Part shown: positions 11,072 to 24,200 of the stretch, in pieces
Layout: each line of letters opens with the position of its first letter
How positions within the stretch are numbered: position 1 is the first letter of the stretch
Assembly: GCA_030685235.1 (NCBI GenBank)
Contig: MU839083.1
Span: 682,001-746,000, forward strand
DNA length: 64,000 nucleotides
Reading direction: 5' to 3'
Source of the DNA: Copromyces sp. CBS 386.78
Lineage: Eukaryota > Ascomycota > Sordariomycetes > Sordariales > Sordariaceae
Notes under the pieces: model-generated
What the model was told of the DNA's origin: nothing
Seen by the model: the letters and a program-made list of their open reading frames with translations, nothing else
Databases searched by the model: none
Translations under genes and position numbers: made by a program

Positions 11072-13325
11072 CTAGCGGAAGTTGATGACAGCAAGCTGCG
11101 ACATCGTTAGCACAAGTCCACAAACCCGGACGAAGATTGTACGTACCCGACTATTCAAGCCATACACCAGCTTTCCTCCCTCTGCATCCCAGCCAAGGCA
11201 GGGTGCGAGGATCTCCTCCGCTTCTGCGCCTGTTTTGGGGCTCCTCCAGCCCGGATGCGACTCCTTGTTCCAGCTGGCGTAGGGCACCGTCGGATCGTCG
11301 AGCTTCCACACCAAGACCCTGTCCGCAGTTGCTCCGGCAATATGAGTGCCATCGGGGGTCATCGCAATGTTAGCGATTTGGTCGGCCATCGTCATCGAGT
11401 ACTTCGCCTTGTTTTCGGCGTTTCGTACGTTCCATATGCAGATGGCGCCATCTTCTCCACTGGACGCAAGCAATCTTTCATCTTCCTCGGGCTCACGGTC
11501 CAAGGGCTGCCATAAAAGTCCGGTGATATTTCCGATATGGGCGCTGATAGACCGCCGTTGGCCCGCATGGTCCCAGATCTAATAATGAGTAGATTGTTAG
11601 TAGAGGTTCATAGCTTGTTGTTTTCTTGTTTGTAGCATCCCACTTACATGAATAACGCCCTTTTCAGTGGCAGTGGCAATAAGCCCCGTCTTTGCGTCGT
11701 ACTTGATCTGGCTGAAACTTTCGTCCTTGCCGGTGTTGAACTCTCTGCCAGGTCCGATGCCCTTCTCTCCGCAGCGCAGGGCGACCAGGCAATCGCCTCC
11801 ACAAATGACAAACTCAGTTTCGCTAACCCAGCAAGCATCGAGAACACTATCGTCGAGGGTGCGTTCAACGAGGTGAGAGGCCGAGTTTGCGGTAGAGAGG
11901 GAGAAAACAGTGACCATTATGCCGCGACTATCGAGACTGACACCCAAAAGCAAGTCTTTGTTGGGGCTCCAACGCAACTTGAGGATAGGAGGGTCGACGC
12001 CATCAAAGCGGTGGATAGGCGAGCCATTGACATCCCAGATGCTGACGCGGGACTTTCCCCCATGATCCACAGCCAGGGCAATGGCAGTACCGTCGACGTT
12101 CCAAGCAAGTGACGAGACGGTGGACGACTTGAGGACGTCCTGCTCGGTGAGGCTGGAGAAGCTGGAGTTGAGGGTGAATGGGGGGGCCGACCGGTCGTCC
12201 ACGTGACCTGCAGGGATGTCGGCCACTGGGGCGTCTCCACGCGAGACAGTCCAAAGACGGGCTAGCGCCTCGGTCCCGGCAACCGCCAAGATGGACGGGT
12301 TGCTGGGGTTCCACTCGCAGAACAGCGCCAGCGGCGACGCAGTAGGGTTTTCGGTCATCTGGTCCTGGCTTGTTGATAGTTCCGACTCGGTGCTTTCGTC
12401 GGCGCCCATGCGCAGGAATACCGTCGCCCGCGTAAGATCAAGCGGTTCTTCTGTCTGGGTGGCCTTCTCTGGGCCCTCGGTGCGTGGTGGTGGAGATGCA
12501 GCCTGCTCGCCCTCCAGGGGCGATGGGTAGGCGTGGTTGTTGTTGACATTGCTGCTGCTCGAGTTGTTGTTGCTGTTGTCTGGGTGAGAGTCGATTTCCA
12601 TGGGCGTAGTGGCCGATTCCGCCCCGATTCCGTTCTCGTTGCCATTGCTCAGCCTTTGTCGCTTCGCAGGCGTTCCGTTGCGCAATACGTGATGCGGGCG
12701 CTCACTCCCGCGTTTTCGCGCATTTCCATTCTCAATCTCGGTCTCGGCCTCCGACTCATCTTCCTCCTCCATGTCCTCCCCCGACTCATTGGGTGCTGGT
12801 TCAAACTTGAGAGGCCCGAACACTCCGCGGGCACTCTCGGCTGCTGCTTGCCCTTCACGAGTGTCCTGCTACAAGTGTCAGCCAAAAAAAACTTGGACCC
12901 CAGTACAGCGCTGCAACCGCTGCAACCACAGGAGCCGACCCCCCCGGGGGTGTCTGGGTGTGCCAGAGGCCAGCGCACCATGACGACGCCCGCCATCGAG
13001 GTAATGCCGAATTGAACCCGATGCAGCCTTTTGGAGAGCAGCGGATCGGAAAGCGAATTCTAAGAAAAGTGCGCGGCTATCGTACCTGGTTGGCTTCCGC
13101 GAATTTCCTTTGGTAGTCTTCATAGATGAGGCCCTTGTTCAACAGGGACACCAACGCGTACGTGTGCACATGCTTTGCAAAGTCAAATTTCCTGTGGGGA
13201 GCCTGCACTCTCCATTCTTTCTGGAGTTTGGCGGCAGTGTCTCGATAATCTGTGGGACAAAAGACGGTGCGCGCGGTTAGTCTCACAAGGCGGGAAAACG
13301 GGAAATACCAACCGCCAAGGGCCAT
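11072..13325 (-). CDS. LisH/WD40 corepressor subunit, TBL1/Sif2-like
   Basis: Minus-strand exons 13325–13313, 13249–13086, 12868–11648, 11578–11147 and 11095–11072 join in frame to 617 residues. The first exon has 13 nt and the last only 24 nt (LAVINFR then stop). A LisH-type N-terminus (VHTYALVSLLNKGLIYEDYQRKF, about residues 25–50) is followed by an acidic, low-complexity linker with basic clusters (ARKRG, AKRQRL) that could act as nuclear signals. WD40 repeats run from about residue 242 to the end, with units ending in LARLWTVS, VSIWDV, CIWNV and LVWKL. LisH plus C-terminal WD40 is the layout of TBL1/TBLR1 and yeast Sif2, a subunit of the Set3 histone-deacetylase complex, so a nuclear corepressor role is expected. 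The assignment rests on domain layout. The start in the tiny first exon is the least certain part. Confidence 0.85.
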
Positions 13326-14649
13326 GCGCCTTGGAGGGATTCATGAGAAAAAGACATACTTGACTCGAGTAGGTATCTAGCAGACGCAAGATGGCAGGCC
13401 CATCGTCAGTACTTTTGTCATGCCATGGATAGCCCCCAATCTAGGGAGGGAGAGTGCGCCGGGTCTTGACACTTGACAAGCAGCGCGGAGGGTGGCGGGG
13501 AGGGATAGGCGGACCTCCAAACGAGATAGTTCACTCGGTCCGTGTCCAGTAGTTCTTTCATTGTCGTCGTCGGTCACGGCAGGTTGCTGGGGCGGCGAGC
13601 GATTGGATGCAGGTTGTGAAAACGGGGGTGAAGGTGACAGATGTACTGGTCGGCGCGGTCCAGGGAGACGGATCGTATCTACGACCAGGCGCGGCGAATG
13701 GGTGTCAAGTAGCGCGTTTTCAAGAATGCCGAATCTGTGGCTTGTGGTGTTTACGCTTGGAACGGCGACGCTGAGGGTTGCGGAGGGCGGACGGCAAGAT
13801 GGGATGGGGGAAAAGGAAGGCTTCAAGACTGGCAACGGTGCCTTTCGTAGATTTGTGGTGGATTTGGCTGGATCTGGCTTTGACCTCTGGGACTGGACGG
13901 CGGGTAACGGGAGGGCCCCGGGCAGTGCGGATTTCCAGATGTTCCACCGCAGCGCAGGGCCAGGCAGTGGGCAAGTGGGAGTGGGTGCCGTGGGTGCACT
14001 GGGTGGGAGCTGCTGCTTCTGCTGTGCTTTTGCTAAAATGGGGGACAGGGAAGGTAAAGGTACCTCCACGAATGTCACTGGTGGCCCTGCCCCGGTCGTC
14101 ATTGCCCTGGCGGCCCTGGGCCTGCTGCTGCTGCGCGTTTAGCCGAGTGCTAAAATGCAGGCCGCGCGCTAGTCCCGTTTGGGATACATGGAGAAATGCC
14201 CAGACACCTTCAATTCTTTGTCAACTCGAGATTTCTGGTCAATTCAGGCTTGTTGACAGTTGATCGAGAGGAGACGGGATTGGCAGTGTATCCAACGTCA
14301 TTCATGGCAACGCAAGCCCCGAGTAGTGTATCAAATGCATTTGTGCATTCGCATATGCGAATAATTGTCTCTACTTCTACGCTGGTGCATCTGCCGCGAC
14401 CGAGGAGGGGGGGCGTCGATGAGGAACGGGGGTCATTGGATTCAGCCCATCTGAAGAACCCCCTTCATCTTGCTGCTGTCGCCTCACCTCCTCTTGAACG
14501 ACCAATAGGACTTTGTATCCATCATTTCAAGCCGCATACCTAGATATCGCGGGAAAAGGGGGTTCGGTATCCGACTCTGGGGTATGTGATTAAAGCGCTT
14601 CATGGCTACGTAAGCTAGCAAACTTAATCCCATGTTTGCGTCTTTTATC

Positions 14650-14683
<34 letters not shown>

Positions 14684-17021
14684 GATGAGTCTTTGATCTG
14701 ATCAGTTGTTGAAATTGGGATGGCAGTTGTTTCGCTTCTGGATTAGGCATAGGACGATCCATTTGAGGTTCTGGATGCCGGGGCATTGGGTTGGCCGGGA
14801 TATGACGGGTCAGGATTCAGTTCCGGGCGATTGTGTGTGTGTCTTTCGTCCCGCACCATCTGGATGCAGTGAGTGAGATGCAAGTCGCCCTTCTGCCTTC
14901 TGGCCTGCTTTTAGACTCTTGCACATGTGCGCCGTTACTTGGAGGAACTGCAAATGCTCATGGAACTTCATCCCACTATTCTCATGGTTCGCGGATGACT
15001 TCCTTTGGGCTCCTGGCTCCTGGCTCCCTGGATCCCCAAGTAGGCTGCCGTTCGCGAGGTGACGATCCCTTTCTCACATTGGCCCAACGTGTAACCAACC
15101 ATCAATCAGCCCGTGACGATGATCCATGCGGCACACACCCAAGCCTCGCACCCCACCGACCGAAGGGTATGGCTTTCCAAAGCACACGGGTCGTTCTTCG
15201 AGCTCTCCTTCCACCTTATGCTGTACTTGGTTTGCTGGGTTCCGTTTGGCTCGATTTGCGATGAATCTCTCCGCCTGAGTTGGTTCACCTGTGATTTGGA
15301 GGAAGCCGGAGATTCAGCGGTATGGAAATGTGGCAGTTGAACCCTTTCCGCTGTAGCGTGTTGCGGACCTGCTCCCCAGAGGAACAAAGGGGTCATGTAC
15401 AGTGGCATGTACCAACAGAAATGTGACGGTGTCCGGAGCGTGGTGATGTGCTCCTGGCGTTCCATTTCTGTCCTCTCTTTTTGATCAATTGCCATCCATC
15501 GAATGGGCAGCCAATTAGCACGTACACAGGAAAGAGTCTCTGCTGGGCAAGGGTGCCATGGCCCGGGGTCTTCGATCTCGAGCAGCCGGCGCAACGATTG
15601 GCTGCAGCTGGTTTTGACGTGCCTCACAAAAACAGCCCGACGTTGTTTCAGGGGTACAAGTACACTACAAGCATCCCGCTCTCACCCCACACCTTTTTGG
15701 GACGCTGCCGGTCGGGTATCCAGACTGGGACCCTCTTTTTTCCCCTCAACACCGAAGAGGCGAACGAACGGTGGCACGCGTGCTTTGTGCGGAGACGTTC
15801 CCGTCGAGTTGCAGAATGCAACGCCAGTTTGGATTGCCTCGGGGTCATGCTCTCTCGAGAATTCTGCTGATGATGAGTCCCATCTCTGCGGTGTGCTGCT
15901 CTTATCACGATGGCCAAGATCTTTTCTTTCTGTCGACCTAACCAAGTTGAGGTAATCGCGTTTCCCGATGCAATTTGCTAAGTAAGAGCCGACCCAAACG
16001 TGTGGGCCAAGCCTTCAGTCTGGGGCGGTGGAGACCGGGACGAAGCCAAGAGAATTCGTCAACTCCTGACACTCCGCCGGATCTCCCAAGACATGGCAGA
16101 TGTTGAATTCTATCCCCTTTGTTCACAAAGAACAGAGGTCCTTGAACTCACAACAAAGCCTCTGTACTATTTCCCCATGGGAACACATTATTGCACTGAA
16201 AATCCATCATTAACCTAGTTTGATCCAAGCCGCCACACAGATTGGGTAACCGGAAGTGCGTAAGCTCCTGCTGGAACTCCGTGCCGCTGTGGGTTGTCTT
16301 GCTGTGCCGTAGACCAAACTGGGCGGAACAGCCCCCCTTGCATTCTTGCTGCATGCGTCGGTTGACGATGCGACAGTCCCAGGCTCTCCTGACCAACCGA
16401 CCGATGGCTAAATCCAGGAGTGCGAGGGGATTAAGAACCGTACCGGAAAGTCAAAGTTGAGACACTCTTTCAATGGGTCTTTATACGTCTTGATGTTGTT
16501 CTCTTTGGCTTTAAAGGACAATCCGGATCGTATCATATCCTTTGTCCCTCTTGTTGGTCTGGCTGCTGTCGAGCTGTTGCAAGTGAAAGTTCCTTGTCTA
16601 AAGCTAAGGTACATACCGTCTGCAGAATGGAGCATCATGATGGCATGGCATTGGGCAATCTCCATAAAGTGGAGCACGGACCAATTCTCAAAATGTGGCT
16701 CGTGCCTTTCCGCATCCTCCAGTGGCACATGATCGCCGGGCCGCGATTTCTTGACACCTGAGGCAACAACTCCAGTTCGGCTCTAGAACCTTGCAGGCCA
16801 GACCAGAGAGTCCCTACGAACAGACACGGACCCGCCTGGGCGCGACGGCCTGCAGCTTCTGACAGCGACAGGTGACGACCCCTCGAAGTCGGCGACAAGG
16901 ACAGCACCGGACCCGACCACGAACTCGACGATACGATAATGCTCTGACCACGATACCCAAGACACCTTACTTCTGAATAGACGATACCCAGACCATTAGA
17001 CAGTAAACATAATCACCCACC
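13326..17021. other. Intergenic, divergent promoter region, 3.7 kb
   Basis: It lies between the starts of the WD40 gene (minus) and the TMEM115-like gene (plus). Overlapping long frames at 13377–14142 on opposite strands have skewed, low-complexity composition and no domain. A GTT repeat lies at 14651–14683. Nothing else is supportable. Confidence 0.5.
14651..14683. repeat. (GTT)11 microsatellite
   Basis: Eleven uninterrupted GTT units are visible. No coding frame that I believe in crosses them. Confidence 0.95.
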
Positions 17022-18200
17022 ATGCCGCCGCGAATAAACCTCCCGCCCGTGACGCGCATCAGCCTCTTCGCCCTCGGCCTGCAGTCCGTCCTCAGCGCTG
17101 CCATCCGATACCGCCAGTGGACGGCGCACTCCGAGATTGTCATCCCATATCTCAACCTGATCCCCCAGCTGTCGCTCGTCTACCCGTGGACCTTTGTGAC
17201 AACCACCCTCGTCGAGAGCAACATCTTCAACTTCAGTATCGCCGCCCTGACCCTCTACCATGGCGGTCGTTACCTTGAGCGCGCCTGGTCCTCACGCGAG
17301 CTCGCCAAATTCCTGCTCGTCACCTCCCTGATCCCAAATGCTCTCTGCTTTGCCACCTTGATTCTCTTCTTTACCTTTACCAGGAATGAGCGATGGACGT
17401 ACGTACACACGAGTCAAGCCAGCCAAGACCCTGGCTAACCTTTTACTATTCACAGACTCATGACCATCGCCGGCACGATCCCACTCCAGATCTCCTTCCT
17501 CGTCGCTTTTAGCCAGCTCGTCCCCGCCCACACCGTCACCCTCTTCCGCGGCATCCTCTCGCTCCGCGTGCCCCGATTTCCGCTCCTCTACATCGGCGTC
17601 GTGACGGCCTTGTGCCTCACGCCCATGCTCACGAGCGTATCCTTCCTGCTCGCCGTCTACGGCTTCATCACGAGCTGGACCTACCTCCGTTTCTACAAGG
17701 CCGTCTTCCCCGACCTCGACCAGTCTCAGACGAGCTCCCTCCGCGGTGACGCCAGCGAGACTTTCGCCTTTGCCGAGTTCTTCCCCGGTCCCGTCCGGCC
17801 CCTGGTCGCGGGCATCTCCGATAACGTCTTCAACGTGCTGGTTGCCATGCGCGTCTGCGCGCCTTTTACGCAAGACCACATCTCAGCCGCCCGCGGCGAC
17901 AACGCCTTCTCGCACCACAGCCACCAGCGCGGCGCGCCCGGCAGCGCAAGAGCCGAGGCCGAGCGCAGGAGGGCGCTGGCTCTCAAGGCCCTCGATCAGC
18001 GCTTGCATGCCGCCACCGCCGGCGCCGCCGCTCGCGCCTCGAGCAACCCAGCCCCGCCCGCTGTTCAACCCCCCGCTCCATCGGCCACCGGCCCAACGGT
18101 CCAGACACAACCGCAGGCGAATACACAGAAGACGATGACGACGCAGACAGGCGAGGCGGGCTCCGGCTCCGATAATGACGGCAGCAGGAGCAGCGCATAA
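17022..18200 (+). CDS. TMEM115-like (DUF1751) rhomboid-fold Golgi membrane protein
   Basis: Exons 17022–17398 and 17456–18200 (57-nt intron, GTACGT…GGCTAAC…CACAG) give 373 residues. The family signature appears in order: N-terminal helix LFALGLQSVLSAAIRYRQW, then VIPYLNLIPQLSLVYPWTFVT, then LYHGGRYLERAWSSRELAKFLLV. Further helices run to about residue 230, followed by WTYLRFYK. The conserved GDASETFAFAEFFPGPVRP block precedes the soluble tail. The tail contains an Ala/Arg-rich probable helix and ends in Pro/Ala/Gln/Thr-rich disorder. Mammalian TMEM115 sits in the Golgi and contributes to retrograde traffic. The fold is rhomboid-related but no protease Ser/His pair is evident, so an inactive rhomboid-like scaffold is expected. 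Confidence 0.9.
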
Positions 18201-21200
18201 ACAGGAGAAAAGAGAGAGAAAGGAATGCTGCAGCCGGTAGTTTGGCTCGATACGTCTAATGTCGGGGCAAGTGGAAGGGAGATCAATGGGAATCTCCTAT
18301 AAGATACAGCACGGCTTATGATAACGCGATAATCATTCATGGGGGTGGGTAGGCGGGGCTAGAAAGACGGAGAGTCCATTGATATCCAAAGTTGGAGATT
18401 ATCGAAGAGCTGGCCAGGGTCATCTCAGGCGTCTGGTGACATGCCATCAAGAACCACAGCAACTCGCAAACGGGTAGGCGGAGGGTGAGGAGGAGGAGGA
18501 GGAGGAGGGGTGATAGCACGAGAAGCGGTAGAAAGAAAACCAGGAAGATGAGGAAGTGGAAGACAAAGACTTCAAGCAGTGGGTGTGTCAACCCAGAGTG
18601 CCCAAGTATCAGAGAAGAAGAATAGTCCAAGGACATCTGCCACGTACAGCATAATTAGAGAACAGAAATAGTAATTGCTCAAGGAACGACAGAAACATGA
18701 ACAAAAGACTTATAAATCACATTCGTATGTCGCATTCATGAACACAATCGGAACGAATCGGGACCTGCCGCCAGTTTACACTTGTAAGAAAGATGTTGGA
18801 TAACATCAAGCATATCTTTATCGCGACGAGATAGCTAGTGACTTCTGGTCTTTGACACCCATGTGATGAGGCTGATTCTAGATTGAGAGCACGCATGACT
18901 TGCCGCACCCTCCCATTTATGTTTTTTCGCGGACCTGATTTAAATTTGACCACAAGCACCCCCAAACTTGTTAACCTTTCAGTCCAGGAAACGGCCTTCG
19001 CGTTGAAGTCATTCGATCATTCATATCCTTCAAACTCGTTGTAAACCAAGGTTAAACCCCAAGGCGGTCTGGGAAAAGGTTCAAAACTGGGAGTGTCTTT
19101 TCGATTGCCCCTTGGCGTCAGCGTTAGCAGAACCGCATCTCATACGTAACATACAGCTTTGTAAAAAGACAGAGTTAACGGTAGACGTTGTTAACGGGAA
19201 GCCGGGATCAAGGTGCATAGTACTGCACGTTCGGTTGTGTCTTTCTAGAGTGTTAAATAAAGGGAGGGTGGAAAGTAGACACACAGGAACATGACACTGC
19301 GGGATTTGTATACTGCCGGCCTTTACTGCGTCAGTTGATGAACGAGCAAACGATTGTTTTTTTGTTTTTTTTTGGCATCCTCCTCCCTTTTTCTTTTGGA
19401 GATTTGCGTTGTTGGTGTATTTTTTATGTTGATGGGTCAGGGAGGAGGACGCTTTTGGCAACGGGTACGATCGTAACCATGCAAAAAGTTGTTGATATGT
19501 TTGCATACTACAACGCGCGCATGGGGGTAGATATCTTGAATACAGTAGTGACAGGATTAGTCACGACGAGGATGATTGATTGCCAATGTCGACGATGATG
19601 ATGATTATGGGGAGAACGAGCAGAACGCTGACAGCAATGCGGGAAACAACGGTGAAGAGGATAACGATGAATGAGGTGTAATATGAACGCTGTGATGATG
19701 ATGGGGAAGATTATTGTCACTGAGAATACAACGAAGAGAAGTACAGGCAGGGGGGCGAGGGTGTTAGAGAAGAGGAGGGTGAAGACGGTGGCAACGACGG
19801 TCTTGACAACGTTGAACTTAAGGACGATGAAAATGGGGATGACGATGATTATGAGTACCGATATGACGGTTCAGGGAGACGTACCCGGATGTTGAAGATG
19901 ATCAGAATTATACACACCGGCATCGTTATAAGATTCTATTGCGGAATAGCCTGCGGTACCTCTATCGAGGTCCGAAAAGGTCGAGTTTAGTCTACAAGTT
20001 TCTTAGCCTTCAGGTCATGCTCTAAAAGCAAAACACCATAACATACATTACCGTTGGCCTTAAAAAGCCTCTTCTTGAACACCACCTGCCTGTCATTCTC
20101 GTCTTCACCCCGATACCTAATACCCCGACTGACCCGTAGCCCGGACCAGAGCATAGGTAGTTCCGGTCTAAAGTTGATGTCAACCAGTATGGATGGGTAA
20201 CCACCGGAGCGAAAGAAGTGGCTTCTGTAATTCTGTTCCACGAGATCTTATCTCCCCAAAAATTAGTCGTAGTCACACTACTCAGCGTCAGTCAGTCAGT
20301 CAGCCAGTCAAGTCACCACCTCAGACCCTACGGACACTTTAATATCCCCATCGGACGGTGAAGTCATCCGTCAACAGACAAAGAGCCATGGGCTGGCAAG
20401 TCTTGCACTCAAACAAATCAAATTTCAGCCTCCTCTTTCGTTTCCAAACATGGAACCTACCCAGCACAACAGGCTGAACCATCCGCAATCAATCCGAAGT
20501 GAGACTTTATCTCAGCCATGATAATCTCCTTGAGTTAGAAGGAAGAAAGGGGAGGGTGGGTGAGGGGACGTAACTGAGACACTTTAACGATAGACTCACT
20601 CAGTGGTTAGTGATCACTTGTACCCGCCCTCAAGGGAGGCAAGGGGTGTACGCTACCTGTACATCCCAAATCGGGTACCGGGTCCGACATACCTCGTGGC
20701 TTTTGGCTTGTTCTTGTTCTTCAAGCGGGTGTTCTTGCCTGTTCAATCTCACCAAGATAGGTGTATATATGCACGACGAAGAAGGTCAGAGGACGAGGAG
20801 GTAAGGGCTCGCTTGTGTTACCTGCCAGCTTATGCCAGGGGTCAGTGGGGCAGTGAACCAACCTGAGATCAAGCCACAAATTTGCTTTGGTGACTACGCT
20901 TGTATCATCAGCGAAGGTGGATGAGATGAGACGTTCTGATGACTGCTCGGCCGGGCTAGGGGGCATGGACACGCATGAATATTGCACGACGTTTTTCAAC
21001 AGCCACCTGGTCAGAGTGTATTAGTGTAGCGTTTGTCCTAGGACGGAAAAAACCATCCAGACCAGACTGTGGCTTGATGGGTATTAGTAATAGGCAGTAG
21101 CAAGCAATATCCTGCCGCACGGCCACACCAAAGATATAGTACGTATGTATGCAGGTAACTCGAGTGCTCGAGTAACCTCGTCCCTCTTAGATGTCACGGG

Positions 21201-24200
21201 ATTCCGTCACTCGTCATCCCTTCCACTTCATAAACCCACCGCATCCCATTTCACAGCATACACCCGATCCATGGCCCCGTCTGGCCGACTCGTCCATCAT
21301 GACAATGGAAAAGCAGTGACATGGTAACACACACATACAAGACCACCAGACAGACGAGAGACGACAGACGAGACCAGCAGACAGTGACAGCAGGTATATA
21401 GATAGACAGACAGACAGGCATAAATACGGGAGAGACAAAGATAAATCAGAAGCGAAGCGAACATAAAGAGAGAAGAAAAAAGTCTGCGCCCACGTCGGAC
21501 CCGTGCTCTGCTCTTCGAGACGCATATCCGGTTCGGCATCGGCTTCTTGCATAGGCAGGCGCCTGCAGCCAGGAGAAGGAAGTATCGTGACTTAAAGAGA
21601 GGGAGAAAATGGGATTAAGGGGAGGAAAGGGAAGAAAAGATGACAACTGATACATTTTGTACGTCTCTTGTCAACCCGCCTCCTCTCCCCCGGTCGTAAA
21701 ACCTCGGGACCTCAGCAACGCAGCAAGGTAGTACGGTAGGAGGGAATGGGGAGGTGGGGAGGTGGGGACAGCATGACCTGTTTCAACGTCTCGTCTCGCA
21801 GCAGTCTGCTTGGGATTTGCATGCATACATATTCGGTAGATGCACAGGTTCGGGCTCGGTGTTCCCGTTCCACCACCGCTTGATATGTTGTATGTATCGA
21901 ACGGTTCGAGACATCATGGGGATGGATGTGATGTGTGTTGCGATGGTAAGCGAAAGGAGACGTGGTCGAGGCCAAGACATGAGATTTGGATAGAGGAAAA
22001 GCACCTGGTAATATTGTAAGGAAAGTCGGGGCAGACCACACATGGCTGATATAAAGACCGGAGAAGGACACGAGCTGGAATGAAGGATGACACATTCCAG
22101 ATTAACGAAAGACATCCGCCGCCGGGGTGCACGAGGTTTCGAGAAGAGGGAGCGGTCCTGAATGACGGGCACGAATTATGAAGCCTCGTAGTACCTACAC
22201 CAAACATCCCTCATCCCTTCCAGGCTCGGGAGGCCGCATTCTTCCCAAGTGTACAACAGACGCCACTGGGCGCATCAGTGATTCGCGTCACCTTGCCTGT
22301 TCCACGAAGACCCGTTTGGTGGTTTTGAACAGCTTCGATGGAGTGTCTCGAGCTTTACGAGATCCTCTAATGCCTGCCACTTGAGCGGTCAGTTATCCTC
22401 TCAATCCTCGATGATGGCAACGAGGGCAGCTGACGCCTCTACAGCGATGTTTTGATAGCATGAGAGATGGTTAGGACTTGGGAGATATTGGATGTTATAT
22501 GAGTTCAGGGTTAGGGTTCAAAGAGTTCGGGATATTGTAACGTTCTCAAGACTTGAAGAGCTTGATAACCGAAAGCTTGTGTGATGAGCCATCTCATGTG
22601 CGACGGTTCGGCAAGGCAGGGGGCCAATGTTATGAGCTGCTAAACCCAAAGGGGGGCTGGCCCCGTTGGGTTGTTCGACAGGCTGCTGAACCCATGATGC
22701 TGCTGCTGAGGAAGGGTGTCAACAAGGGGTTTCCGTTTGTTTCCTGCCTTGAGGAACCTGGGGTGCTGGGTGCACATGGGGTGGTAAGGAGAGATGGCTT
22801 GGCCCGGTGTGTCTGAGACGACCGCGTTTTGCGCCGGGCGATTTGATCTCTTTGATTGCTCAGCGTCGATCCTCTGGAATGGATCCTTGCAGCCAAGCCG
22901 TTGAACCAACCACCTGCTCGGAATATTTGTGCCACGCGGTGGGACTTCAAGCCAAGTCACTCAATGAGCAACACCAGAGGCTTGATGGCTTAAGCCACAA
23001 TCATGCCTCTTCCATCTCCACGCTCAGAATCCGGAACATCATCATGCCAGAATCGTGGCGCACAGACTCTTTGTCTCGGTCTGAATCTGGATTCCAGATG
23101 GTGCCTGGCATTGTAACCATAACGACTCTATGCGGGTGGATGGCCTCGTCCTTTCAGGGTGGCAGTGACTGAGGAACATGGCAATCTATAACCGAATCAA
23201 CCGTGCATTCTTCGGGCGTAAGATTCGCTAGTAGACGGATATACTTGACTCTTGGGCGCACAACAGACAGACCAGGGGGCTCGGGAGAAGTGTGAAAGGA
23301 GCTCCCGTCCTGCTAAAGCGTTGTTCACGTGCTGATTGCTGTGCTGCAATGCAATGAACCCCATTGCAAGTTAACAGTTGATATGCTGGGTGCAATTGGG
23401 CGCTACAGCACACATGAGAATTGGGCCTCGTTAGCATTGGTGGATTTGAGGCCCCCTTTTGGGTGAATATGTGCCGTTTGATTTGCCTCGTCGTTTGCCA
23501 ATGACAACAAAGCATGTATTGCTATGTCAGGGACATTCTTTTTTGTTGGGACTTGCATACCCAAAGCCTTTCGTCGTCTCTCGACTGGGTATAAGATCCC
23601 GTGGGCTTTGGTGCCGTGTGCGACTCTAGGTATGTACTGGAGGCGTAGAGAGGGCTAGAGGGGTGATGAATCGCGGAATTGCAGTGCCGTGGTGTGCAAA
23701 GCCCGGTGGTGACAGCTCCCGTGGTTGTCGTCGTAGCGCCCCGAGCGCAGCGACTGGACCGTCACATCGGGTGGATTTGGTTAGAGGGGAACTGGAGTGG
23801 AATTTGAGCCTCTTTAGTGGGTGGAGCCTCTAGTGAAATGGGGTGGAGGAAAGGCTTCGGTCGATATTGTCGTCACCGTCCACTGGAATCTCGGCATCCG
23901 CCATCCTCGATCCTGACAAGCGCTGTGTAGCTGATAAAAACTGGAGCTGGAACACTGGCCGGAGCCCGCCCATCAAACTCGGTCGTCCTCGGAGATATGC
24001 AGATCCTCCCCGTTCCTTCTGGAGAAGTTTAGGAGCACTGAACCCGAAAGACAAGGTCGATTGGAAATGAGAGACGGTTCACCCGAGGAGTCACCATGTC
24101 AGAAACCGACACAAAAAGGGCGGGAAAAGAGACTGTTTATCATTTGACCAGGAGTGGACAGATGAGCTCGGCAGGCCCCTCCTTTTCTTGGTCTTGGGTG

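Noticed and set aside
13377..14142. Two overlapping long frames on opposite strands (241 and 216 codons)
   Set aside because: Mutually exclusive, skewed composition, no splice or start support, no recognisable domain.
22505..22520. GGGTTAGGGTT, two telomere-like units
   Set aside because: Too short to be an interstitial telomere or chromosome end; expected by chance.
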